A DNA stretch of 11,318 nucleotides from Actinomycetota bacterium (GTDB lineage Bacteria > Actinomycetota > Actinomycetes > Nanopelagicales > Nanopelagicaceae), in contig CANKXJ010000019.1 of the NCBI GenBank assembly GCA_947487595.1, positions 1 through 11,318 of the forward strand, given 5' to 3'. The notes beneath the pieces are model-generated. The model was not told the origin of the DNA, made no database searches, and was given only the letters and a program-made list of their open reading frames with translations. Shown piece by piece: positions 1-6,769 of this stretch (position 1 is its first letter; each line of letters opens with the position of its first letter). The position numbers and the translations under genes are program-made.

Positions 1-708
1 TCCCCCAGCGGTCTTACCGAACTTAGTTCCATCGGCTTTAGTTAAAAGTGGCACGGTGAGTGCATGAGCACTCCCCTGCTCAACACGGCGAATCAAATCT
101 AAACCAGCAACGATGTTGCCCCATTGATCTGAACCACCTAACTGCAATGTGCAGTTATTGCGTCGGAAGAGTTCTAAGAAGTCATATGACTGAAGCACTT
201 GATAAGAGAATTCAGTATAGGAAATTCCGCCAGCTTCTAACCTGGCTGAGACTGAATCCTTCGAGAGCATCTGGTTAACGCTAAAATGCTTTCCGATATC
301 GCGCAGGAATTCAATTGCACTTAATGGTGATGTCCAATCAAGATTGTTCACAACAATGGCCTTGTTCTTACCTTCACTAAAATCTAGGAAAACTGAAACT
401 TGCGTGCGGATTCTGTTGACCCAGCCTGCAACGATTTCAGTGCTATTCAGTGTGCGCTCTTCATTCTTACCGCTGGGATCTCCCACTAATCCTGTAGCAC
501 CGCCCACGAGAGCTATTGGTGTGTGACCAGCTAATTGAAAACGGCGAAGAACAAGTAGAACTACGAGGTTGCCAACGTGAAGTGAAGGCGCAGTTGGATC
601 AAAGCCCACATACAAAGTGATGGGTTTTTTCAGTGATTCAAGGAGAGCAGCCTCATCGGTGGACTGGGCTAAAAGCCCGCGCCAGCGTAGATCTTCGAGA
701 AGGTTCAT
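1..708 (-). CDS. tyrS: Tyrosyl-tRNA synthetase, N-terminal part (cut by window edge)
   Basis: This class I aminoacyl-tRNA synthetase charges tRNA-Tyr with tyrosine in the cytoplasm. The 236 visible codons run open to position 1, so the protein continues outside the window. They cover the Rossmann catalytic domain. The HIGH-like motif is HVGN at residues 44-47, in the context DPTAPSLHVGN. The tyrosine-binding stretch YTEFSYQVLQSYDF and the family signature GGSDQWGNI follow. The KMSKS-like loop reads KFGKT at about 229-233, close to the KFGKS of bacterial TyrRS. The anticodon-binding and C-terminal S4-like domains are expected beyond the edge. The ATG overlaps the argH stop as ATGA, and no good Shine-Dalgarno sequence precedes it, so translation is probably coupled to argH. 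Its place after argH matches actinobacterial gene order. Identification is firm; only completeness is unknown. Confidence 0.97.
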   Translation of the reverse strand, partial: MNLLEDLRWRGLLAQSTDEAALLESLKKPITLYVGFDPTAPSLHVGNLVVLLVLRRFQLAGHTPIALVGGATGLVGDPSGKNEERTLNSTEIVAGWVNRIRTQVSVFLDFSEGKNKAIVVNNLDWTSPLSAIEFLRDIGKHFSVNQMLSKDSVSARLEAGGISYTEFSYQVLQSYDFLELFRRNNCTLQLGGSDQWGNIVAGLDLIRRVEQGSAHALTVPLLTKADGTKFGKTAGG

Positions 709-2132
709 GCCCCCATCATCTCTGAAAAGGCCTGCGCTTTGGCGGCTATTTTCTTAGATTGCGTCAGATTTTCTTGCAATGCCAATTTGATCTGCTCAGC
801 AACTAATGCTGGCGCAGTTCCTCCTGCTGTGGTCCGTGAATTCAATGCCCCAGCAACATTAAGTACGTCTCTGACTCCCCCATCCAGAGAAGGGTGAATC
901 GACTTGAATTCATCATCGCTGAGTTCATGTAATTGTCGAGAACTCTTCTCACATAAAGCAACGCACTTGCCTGCAGATTCATGGGCAGAAGCAAAAGGAA
1001 CATTCTTTCGAACCAAGTAATCGGCGATTTCAGTTGCTAAAGAGAAACCAGTTGGAGCTGCTGCTGCCATTTTCTCTCGATTAAAATCAGTTGTAGCAAC
1101 CATTCCTGTTATTGCAGGTAGAACAAGAAGCAAAGTGTCAATGCTGTCAAAGAGCGGTTCTTTATCTTCTTGTAAATCGCGGTTATATGCGAAAGGCAGA
1201 CCTTTGAGCATCGTCATTACTGAAACAAGATTGCCAATCAGACGTCCTGACTTGCCTCGTGCCAGCTCTGCCATATCTGGATTCTTCTTCTGAGGCATGA
1301 TTGATGAACCAGTTGAGTACTCATCTGCAACCTTGGCCCAAGCAAACTCTGTCGATGCCCATAGCGTCCACTCTTGACCAATACGAGATAAGTGCAAACC
1401 TATTGTTGCGCAGATAAATAACGCTTCAGCAACATAATCACGATCACTGACTGCATCAATGCTGTTAGCAAAGCTTGTATCAAAGCCTAAGTTCTTAGCT
1501 GTATGGGCTGGATCTAATGGAAGAGATGATCCAGCCAGAGCACCGGCTCCAAGAGAGCTCACTGATGTGCGCTTTAGCCAGTCGTTAATGCGATCAAGAT
1601 CTCTTGCAAAAGCATGGGCGTGCTTTGCTAATTCATGACCAAATGTAACTGGTTGGGCATGTTGAATATGAGTAAATCCTGGAGCACTATCGTTTACATA
1701 CTCATTAGCTTTACTCAAAACTGCGGTATTCAACGCAGTAATCAGTGAAGCAACTTCCAACATGTGATCGATAGCAAAGAGGCGAAGATCGGTTGTGACT
1801 TGATCATTGCGCGATCTGCCAGCACGAAGTGCTCCCCCGATAGGGCCGAGCTTTGCAGTTAACCCACGCTCGAGGGCGCTATGAACATCTTCATCTGAAG
1901 CATCTGCAATAAAAGAGCCCTTGGATACTTCAGCGGCTAACTCCTTGAGAGCACCACGAATCGCAGCTGCATCATCTTTTGAAACTAACTTACTTGATTC
2001 CAAAACAGATAGATGTGCAAGGGATGAACGAATGTCATAGGGGGCTAACCGCCAATCAAAGTGGGCGCTACGAGAGAGTGCAAAGACAGCATCAGCAGGG
2101 CCACCACTAAAACGAGCACCCCAGAGCGCCAT
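705..2132 (-). CDS. argH: Argininosuccinate lyase
   Basis: This cytoplasmic homotetramer of the fumarase/aspartase superfamily splits argininosuccinate into arginine and fumarate, the last step of arginine synthesis. At 475 residues it has the usual family length. Visible motifs are the N-terminal LWGARFSGG, GRSRNDQ at 105-111, THIQHAQP at 154-161 with the general-acid/base region His155, and the flexible signature loop GSSIMPQKKNPD at 275-286 with its catalytic serine. The ATG start is immediately next to the argR stop (TAAATG, no intervening base). A GGAG Shine-Dalgarno sequence lies seven bases before it, inside the end of argR. Its stop overlaps the tyrS start. The usual partner argG, which makes its substrate, is not upstream as it is in many actinobacteria. 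All catalytic regions look intact. Confidence 0.97.
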   Translation of the reverse strand: MALWGARFSGGPADAVFALSRSAHFDWRLAPYDIRSSLAHLSVLESSKLVSKDDAAAIRGALKELAAEVSKGSFIADASDEDVHSALERGLTAKLGPIGGALRAGRSRNDQVTTDLRLFAIDHMLEVASLITALNTAVLSKANEYVNDSAPGFTHIQHAQPVTFGHELAKHAHAFARDLDRINDWLKRTSVSSLGAGALAGSSLPLDPAHTAKNLGFDTSFANSIDAVSDRDYVAEALFICATIGLHLSRIGQEWTLWASTEFAWAKVADEYSTGSSIMPQKKNPDMAELARGKSGRLIGNLVSVMTMLKGLPFAYNRDLQEDKEPLFDSIDTLLLVLPAITGMVATTDFNREKMAAAAPTGFSLATEIADYLVRKNVPFASAHESAGKCVALCEKSSRQLHELSDDEFKSIHPSLDGGVRDVLNVAGALNSRTTAGGTAPALVAEQIKLALQENLTQSKKIAAKAQAFSEMMGA

Positions 2133-2615
2133 TTACTTTCTCCCATTCTTAGTTGCTGCGTAAGCGAGTAATTCTTTCGCTAATTGCGCCCCACCTGTTG
2201 CTTTCTTGGACACAAGGATAATCGTGTCGTCGCCTGCAATCGTGCCTATAACACCTGTGAGATTGGCGTGGTCGAGTGAACTAGCTACAAACTGCGCCGC
2301 CCCTGGTGGAGTATGAATCACGGCCAAATTGGCACTGTGATCAACGGAGAGAATTAACTTTGATGGCACAGGATTAATGCGAGAGAGAGCATCATCAGAT
2401 GACTCTCTGATTTGATAAACAGATTCACCACCTCTGCCACGTCCACGAACCGCACCAATCTCTTCTAGATCTCTACTAGCAGTTGCCTGAGTGACTCGAT
2501 ATCCACTCTTTTTTAAGGCAACGACCAAATCAGATTGCGAATGAATGGTTCCAGATTGAATCAGTGCAATAGCCTTTGCTCTGCGCGCAGAAACATTCGT
2601 TGCATTACTTGCCAT
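2133..2615 (-). CDS. argR: Arginine repressor ArgR
   Basis: This is the arginine-responsive transcription regulator of the ArgR/AhrC family. It acts as a hexamer that binds ARG boxes when arginine is bound. With the ATG start it has 160 residues. The N-terminal winged helix-turn-helix spans about residues 8-72 and contains the recognition motif TQATASRDLEE (42-52), including the SRDL typical of the family. A glycine/arginine-rich linker follows. The C-terminal oligomerisation and arginine-binding domain contains GTIAGDD (124-130), with the aspartate pair that contacts arginine. I prefer ATG 2615 to GTG 2618 because an eight-base anti-Shine-Dalgarno match ends four bases before the ATG but only one base before the GTG. 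The gene overlaps the end of argD by 11 bases and abuts argH. Being inside the operon it would control, it is probably autoregulated through the boxes upstream of argC. Confidence 0.95.
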   Translation of the reverse strand: MASNATNVSARRAKAIALIQSGTIHSQSDLVVALKKSGYRVTQATASRDLEEIGAVRGRGRGGESVYQIRESSDDALSRINPVPSKLILSVDHSANLAVIHTPPGAAQFVASSLDHANLTGVIGTIAGDDTIILVSKKATGGAQLAKELLAYAATKNGRK

Positions 2616-3774
2616 CACTGATCACCTTTCTAAAAGTGGAAACAAATTTCACCAGCTGTGCCTGAGTGACGATGAGAGCAGGTGCAATACGAATAGTTGA
2701 TTCATTGGCCGCATTCACCAAAACGCCAGCTTTTGCCATCTTGGCAGCAAACTCTTTTGCAGTAGGTGAATCCAACTCAATTCCAATCAGCAGACCAGCC
2801 CCACGCACTTCTTTCACACCCTTAACCATTGCTAACTCTGTTAACAGGTATTCATGATGCAGAACACTCTTTTCAATAAGCTTGTCTTTTTCAATGACTG
2901 CAATGGCTGCAAGACCAGCAGCAGTAGTTACTGGATTGCCACCAAATGTTGTGCCGTGATCTCCGGCTTCAAACAGTGATGCTGCCTTTCCTAAAGCGAT
3001 CATGGCGCCTAGCGGCAATCCACCTCCTAAGCCTTTGGCCAAAGTAATCACATCTGGTTTTATCCCTGAATACTCATAGCCAAACCAATCGCCTGTGCGA
3101 CCCATACCTGTTTGCACAGCGTCGATTACCAATAGAGCACCATATGAATCACAGAGTTTTCTCACCTGTGCCAAGTAATCAACTGGTGGAATGATCACTC
3201 CGGCTTCACCCATGATTGGTTCAAGGATCACCATGGCGGTCTTTCTTGAAATAGCACGACGCATTGCTTCGATGTCGCCATAGGTAACATGCGTAACGCC
3301 TTTAACCAAAGGTAAAAATGGTTCACGCTTTGCAGGTTGTCCAGTCATTGAAAGGGCACCCATTGTTCTGCCGTGGAAGGCACCTTGCGCAGCAATGATT
3401 CGACTACGTCCTGTGCGACGAGAAAGCTTTAACGCTGCCTCATTAGCTTCAGCACCAGATTGGCAAAAGAAAACTCGTGCGCCCTTATCACCCGTCATTT
3501 CAATTAGCTTTGCAGCTAATGCAACGGCGTTGGGGTGGGCATAGAAATTACTCACATGGCTTAGCAGTGCAATCTGCTTGCTAACAGCCTTCACAATGGC
3601 TGGATGTGCATGGCCCAAAACACTAGTCGCGATTCCGCCTAAGAAATCCAAGTACTGCTTCCCATCGGCATCAGTAACGACGATGCCCTTGCCCTTTACA
3701 AGAGCAAGGGATGGCACACCGTAGTTGTTCTGGGTTGTGTTCTTCCACTGCTTTATGAGATCTGTGTTTTTCAT
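2605..3774 (-). CDS. argD: Acetylornithine aminotransferase
   Basis: This class III pyridoxal-phosphate aminotransferase converts N-acetylglutamate semialdehyde to N-acetylornithine with glutamate as amino donor. The 389 residues fit the family. The phosphate-binding motif SGAEANE is at 106-112 and GAFHGRT at 131-137. The ring-nitrogen aspartate is Asp218. The Schiff-base lysine is Lys247 in TLAKGLGGGLP. One oddity is that the motif usually written DEVQTG reads DAVQTG here, with Ala219 (GCT codon) in place of glutamate. ArgD enzymes of this family often also act on succinyldiaminopimelate in lysine synthesis; that is family knowledge and not visible here. The ATG overlaps the argB stop as ATGA. 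A GGTGATC anti-Shine-Dalgarno match at 3777-3783 lies in the last argB codons. In many actinobacteria argF follows argD; here argR follows directly. Confidence 0.96.
   Translation of the reverse strand: MKNTDLIKQWKNTTQNNYGVPSLALVKGKGIVVTDADGKQYLDFLGGIATSVLGHAHPAIVKAVSKQIALLSHVSNFYAHPNAVALAAKLIEMTGDKGARVFFCQSGAEANEAALKLSRRTGRSRIIAAQGAFHGRTMGALSMTGQPAKREPFLPLVKGVTHVTYGDIEAMRRAISRKTAMVILEPIMGEAGVIIPPVDYLAQVRKLCDSYGALLVIDAVQTGMGRTGDWFGYEYSGIKPDVITLAKGLGGGLPLGAMIALGKAASLFEAGDHGTTFGGNPVTTAAGLAAIAVIEKDKLIEKSVLHHEYLLTELAMVKGVKEVRGAGLLIGIELDSPTAKEFAAKMAKAGVLVNAANESTIRIAPALIVTQAQLVKFVSTFRKVISDGK
2620..2629 (-). promoter_or_regulatory. Strong ribosome binding site deciding the argR start
   Basis: The minus strand reads AAAGGTGATC inside the final argD codons. 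AGGTGATC (2627-2620) is an eight-base match to the sequence complementary to the 16S rRNA 3' end. It ends four bases before ATG 2615 and one base before GTG 2618, which favours the ATG. It gives argR its own ribosome entry despite the overlap with argD. Confidence 0.6.
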
Positions 3775-4556
3775 GCGATCACCAACGTTCCACCTTTGCT
3801 CAGCAATGCATCCGCAAAGCTGTTTGGATCCGTACCGTCAATAATTCTCACAGCTTTAGCACCACCTGCAACTGCGTCCAATGCGGCTTGGACTTTAGGT
3901 GCCATACCCTCAGCAAATCCTGCCTTTATGGCGCTGAGCTCTTCTGATGAAATCGACTCAATTAATGAAGAAGTATCTGGCCAATTACGGTAAATCCCAG
4001 CAACATCTGTCATAACGATTAATGCAGAAGCATTTAGTGCGCCAGCAATAGCGGCAGCAGCTAAATCGGCGTTCACATTCAATCCACCAGCGCCACTTTC
4101 ATCACTACTTATCGGTGCAACTACTGGAACAATTCCTTTGCTAACAAGTTCTCTTAGCGCCGAAACATCGACCCTGACAACATCACCCACATGCCCTAGA
4201 TCTGCAACGCTTCCATCAACTAATGATGTCTTCTTTCTTGCAATCAGAGTCGGCAACGCGCGACCTGATAGTGCTTCGGCCTTGATGCCACCGGCTATAA
4301 GAACCTGTGCGACTTTAGGTCCAACTTCATGAGCAAGGACCGTCTCCACAACTTCAAAAATCTCTGGTGTTGTGTAGCGAAAACCCCCAACGAATGAACT
4401 TTCAATTCCCTTAGCTTTCAACGCCGCATCAATTTGAGGTCCGCCACCGTGCACAACAACAACGGACTCACCTGTTGCTTGAGCCGCTGCAATTGCCTGA
4501 GCAAAAGCCCCGTTTTCATCTTTCATGGCATGCCCGCCGAATTTAACGACGATCAT
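3771..4556 (-). CDS. argB: Acetylglutamate kinase, short form
   Basis: This amino-acid-kinase-family enzyme phosphorylates N-acetylglutamate with ATP, the second step towards ornithine. Its 261 residues begin directly at the first beta strand: MIVVKFGGHAM carries Lys5 and the glycines 7-8. HGGGP is at 36-40, the substrate-binding GLNVNADLAAAA at 158-169 has Asn160, Asn162 and Asp164, and Lys221 lies in GMAPKVQ. The family's usual KYGGNAM reads KFGGHAM here. The protein lacks the extra N-terminal helix of about 20-30 residues found in arginine-inhibited hexameric enzymes. The start is forced, because an in-frame TGA lies at 4575-4577 with no start codon between it and the ATG. The length resembles the dimeric, arginine-insensitive E. 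coli type. ATGA overlaps with argJ and argD mark it as a translationally coupled member of the operon. Confidence 0.95.
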   Translation of the reverse strand: MIVVKFGGHAMKDENGAFAQAIAAAQATGESVVVVHGGGPQIDAALKAKGIESSFVGGFRYTTPEIFEVVETVLAHEVGPKVAQVLIAGGIKAEALSGRALPTLIARKKTSLVDGSVADLGHVGDVVRVDVSALRELVSKGIVPVVAPISSDESGAGGLNVNADLAAAAIAGALNASALIVMTDVAGIYRNWPDTSSLIESISSEELSAIKAGFAEGMAPKVQAALDAVAGGAKAVRIIDGTDPNSFADALLSKGGTLVIA

Positions 4557-5695
4557 GTTGAATACGCCGAGTTCTCATGCACATAGTCATGTGAAAGGTC
4601 ATTAGTCATCACAGTTGCACTGGCTTTGCCTACTTTGAGATCAATAACAATCTCTACTAATCGGTTACTGAAATCAACTTTACTCTTATCGGCATCCGGT
4701 GCGCTGTTTGTGCACACTTGAACACCATTGAGGCTTACATCAATTCTTAGTGGATCCATATGCGCATCTGCCGTACCAACGGCAGCTAATACTCTGCCCC
4801 AGTTTGGATCTCCACCAAAAATTGCTGCCTTGAGTAAGTTGTTACGAGCACACGCTCTGGCTACTTCGACGGCATCCTTTTCACTCACGGCGTTGTCCAC
4901 TGTAATCGCAACTGATTTGGTAGAGCCCTCAGCATCTTCAATAAGTTGCGCCGCGAGAGACCCACACACTTTCATCAACAACTCTTCTAACTCTGAATCA
5001 GAAAGTGTTTGACCAGAAGCACCTGATGCCATGAATAGGACTGTGTCATTGGTGGACGTACAGCCATCTGAATCTATTCGGTTATAGGTTCGATCAGTTA
5101 CCTGAGCAAATATCTTTGCCGCATTGGAACCAACTTGCCCATCTGTCATAACAACAGAGAGCATGGTTGCTAAAGCCGGAGCCAACATTCCGGCGCCTTT
5201 GGCGATACCTGCAACTTCAACTTTGCCTAGGGTTGCCTGTGCGATCTTAGGTACTGAATCTGTTGTCATGATGGCTTGTGCGCACTCCTGAAGTGACTCA
5301 GACTTGAGAACTGATGCAATAGATCTAATGCCACTTTCAATCTTTGTCATGGGTAGTAATTCACCAATAAGGCCAGTTGAGCAAACGACTACTTCACCCG
5401 ATGAAACTTCTAGTAACTTTCCTACCAACTCCGCTGTTGCATGCGTATCAGCAAATCCTTGTGGTCCGGTGCAGGCATTTGCCCCGCCAGAGTTGAGCAC
5501 TACCGCTCTAACAATCTGATCTTTGACTACTTGCTTGCTCCAGATGACCGGTGCTGCAACCACTTTGTTTGATGTGAATACGGCAGTCCCGAAAAAGGTA
5601 GGCCCTGTGTTTTCAATCAGCGTTAAATCAAGTGCTCCCGTGCTCTTTAAACCTGCAGCACAAGCAGCTCCTACAAAGCCGGCAGGTAGTTTCAT
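4553..5695 (-). CDS. argJ: Ornithine acetyltransferase / amino-acid acetyltransferase ArgJ
   Basis: ArgJ transfers the acetyl group from N-acetylornithine to glutamate, releasing ornithine and regenerating N-acetylglutamate (the cyclic pathway). Some members also use acetyl-CoA for the first step; the sequence alone does not show which type this is. The 380-residue precursor has the self-cleavage motif KGAGMLAPALATML, with cleavage expected before Thr177, which becomes the N-terminal nucleophile of the beta chain. The oxyanion-hole region is STGLIGELLPM, with Thr107-Gly108. The NSGGANACTG and GGDPNWGR motifs of the family are also present. It overlaps both argC and argB by four bases (ATGA), without a strong Shine-Dalgarno sequence before its ATG, which points to coupled translation. 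No argA-type synthase gene is visible in the window. Confidence 0.96.
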   Translation of the reverse strand: MKLPAGFVGAACAAGLKSTGALDLTLIENTGPTFFGTAVFTSNKVVAAPVIWSKQVVKDQIVRAVVLNSGGANACTGPQGFADTHATAELVGKLLEVSSGEVVVCSTGLIGELLPMTKIESGIRSIASVLKSESLQECAQAIMTTDSVPKIAQATLGKVEVAGIAKGAGMLAPALATMLSVVMTDGQVGSNAAKIFAQVTDRTYNRIDSDGCTSTNDTVLFMASGASGQTLSDSELEELLMKVCGSLAAQLIEDAEGSTKSVAITVDNAVSEKDAVEVARACARNNLLKAAIFGGDPNWGRVLAAVGTADAHMDPLRIDVSLNGVQVCTNSAPDADKSKVDFSNRLVEIVIDLKVGKASATVMTNDLSHDYVHENSAYST

Positions 5696-6714
5696 GCGCC
5701 TAAGCCATCAGTTGATAGACCAGAACCTTCATGAAAACCAGTAATGATGTTTGCATTTTGGATCGCTTGGCTAGCTGCGCCTTTTCCTAAATTATCTAGG
5801 ACAACACTAATTACCAAACGTTGAGTGTGTTCATCGACGGCAACCTGTATTTGAACCTTGTTAGATCCTGTGACAGAACCAGTCTTAGGCATCTGGCCAA
5901 GAGGTAATACATCTACGAAATACTCCCCCTGATAATGCTTAGCAAAGAGATCGTGTGCCTCTTTAGAACTCATAGGCTTGGTTAATTTGGCCGTAATGGT
6001 TGCCAGAATGCCACGAGGCATTGGAGCAAGTATTGGCGTGAAAGAGATCTTTACTGGCTTTTGAGCAATAGCGGATACGGCCTGCTCTATCTCAGGAGTG
6101 TGTTGATGAACTCCACCGAACTTATATGAGGTCAGCGATCCCATGACCTCACTTGCAATCAAATTGATCTTGGCACTTCTACCCGCACCAGTTGTTCCAG
6201 ATGCCGCAACAACAACTACGTCACTGACATCAACATGGTTCACTGCAGGTGCAATACCTAAAGTGATAGCGGTTGCATAGCAACCAGGATTGGCCACTTT
6301 GCTTTCCTTAGCAATGGCTTGACGCTGTCCCGCACTGAGTTCAGGTAGACCATAGACCCAAGCTCCAGCATGGGCTCCGCCATAATATTTTTCCCACGCA
6401 GAAGCATCTTCTAATCTGTAATCCGCACCAAGATCAACAATCTTTGCCGTAGGTGGCATCTTTGAAATGAGTGATGCTGATTCACCATGTGGCAATGCTA
6501 TAAAGACGAGTTCGATATCTGAAAAATCTATCTCTGAAACAGCTAAAAACTTCTCACCGTTGTGAGTTGTTAGGTGTGGGTGGACGGATGTGACTAGCTC
6601 GCCGGCATTAGAGTGAGCGCTAATAGCCGTGACTTGAAAATGGGGATGAACTGCTAGCAAACGAAGGAGTTCTCCCCCGGCATAGCCGCTTGCACCAATG
6701 ACCGCTGTTTTCAT
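5692..6714 (-). CDS. argC: N-acetyl-gamma-glutamyl-phosphate reductase
   Basis: ArgC reduces N-acetylglutamyl-5-phosphate with NADPH to the semialdehyde, the third step of arginine synthesis. The 340 residues fit the family. The nucleotide-binding loop GASGYAGGE is at 7-15, the catalytic cysteine is Cys145 in NPGCYAT, and HQHTPEIEQ supplies the active-site histidine region. The ATG is the only usable start: an in-frame TAA and no start codon lie just upstream, and the Rossmann fold begins at residue 3. It is the first gene of the arginine cluster and follows pheT after 47 bases, the widest gap in the window. The nearest AGGAG is 13 bases before the ATG, too far for a normal ribosome site. A promoter-like -10 instead sits six bases before the ATG, so the message may be leaderless. 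Two ARG-box-like sites lie upstream. Confidence 0.97.
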   Translation of the reverse strand: MKTAVIGASGYAGGELLRLLAVHPHFQVTAISAHSNAGELVTSVHPHLTTHNGEKFLAVSEIDFSDIELVFIALPHGESASLISKMPPTAKIVDLGADYRLEDASAWEKYYGGAHAGAWVYGLPELSAGQRQAIAKESKVANPGCYATAITLGIAPAVNHVDVSDVVVVAASGTTGAGRSAKINLIASEVMGSLTSYKFGGVHQHTPEIEQAVSAIAQKPVKISFTPILAPMPRGILATITAKLTKPMSSKEAHDLFAKHYQGEYFVDVLPLGQMPKTGSVTGSNKVQIQVAVDEHTQRLVISVVLDNLGKGAASQAIQNANIITGFHEGSGLSTDGLGA

Positions 6715-6720
6715 GATCCT

Positions 6721-6749
6721 AGGATATCTCCTAGTCGATATTTATGCAA
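6721..6749 (-). promoter_or_regulatory. Putative promoter of argC operon, possibly leaderless
   Basis: Reading the minus strand, TTGCAT at 6749-6744 could serve as a -35 and TATCCT at 6726-6721 as a -10 of the actinobacterial TANNNT form. The spacer is exactly 17 bases. Six bases separate the -10 from the argC ATG, so transcription would start at or beside the A of the ATG. Leaderless messages are common in actinobacteria, and the lack of a properly spaced Shine-Dalgarno sequence fits. The -35 element lies inside the second ARG-box-like site, so repressor binding would directly block polymerase. This is pattern matching only, and the -35 matches the consensus weakly. Confidence 0.5.
6734..6749 (-). 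promoter_or_regulatory. ARG-box-like operator 2 (ArgR site)
   Basis: On the minus strand this reads TTGCATAAATATCGAC. The left arm TTGCATAA matches the actinobacterial ARG-box half-site well, while the right arm is degenerate. The ten bases GCATAAATAT repeat those of operator 1 exactly, at a period of 20 bp. That puts the two sites on nearly the same face of the helix, separated by four bases. The site covers the proposed -35 of the argC promoter. Confidence 0.55.
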
Positions 6750-6753
6750 CCAT

Positions 6754-6769
6754 CTGCATATTTATGCGG
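6754..6769 (-). promoter_or_regulatory. ARG-box-like operator 1 (ArgR site)
   Basis: On the minus strand this reads CCGCATAAATATGCAG, with perfect inverted arms GCATA and TATGC around AA. It resembles the TGCAT...ATGCA arm pattern described for actinobacterial ArgR operators. It overlaps the last codons and the stop codon of pheT. It is the upstream member of a tandem pair before argC, the usual arrangement for a hexameric ArgR. Confidence 0.6.

Noticed and set aside
60..526. Plus-strand open frames of 60-72 codons at the left edge
   Set aside because: They are antisense to the clear tyrS reading frame, which runs unbroken from 708 to the window edge with both signature motifs.
666..678. Short inverted repeat GGGCT-AAA-AGCCC near the tyrS start
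   Set aside because: A five-base stem within codons is expected by chance and has no U-run after it, so it is not a terminator.
2616..2618. GTG at 2618 as the argR start
   Set aside because: It is possible, but the Shine-Dalgarno match ends only one base before it, whereas ATG 2615 has better spacing and is the stronger start codon.
6271..6285. Inverted repeat GGTTGC-ATA-GCAACC inside argC, faintly like an ARG box
   Set aside because: It codes for the invariant active-site cysteine segment (GCYAT), the arms are too close for an ARG box, and there is no partner site nearby. Chance under coding constraint is the simpler reading.
6715..6761. Rho-independent terminator between pheT and argC
   Set aside because: The only hairpin here (6719-6734) has six AT/GC-mixed pairs and no following U-run; it runs straight into the argC start.
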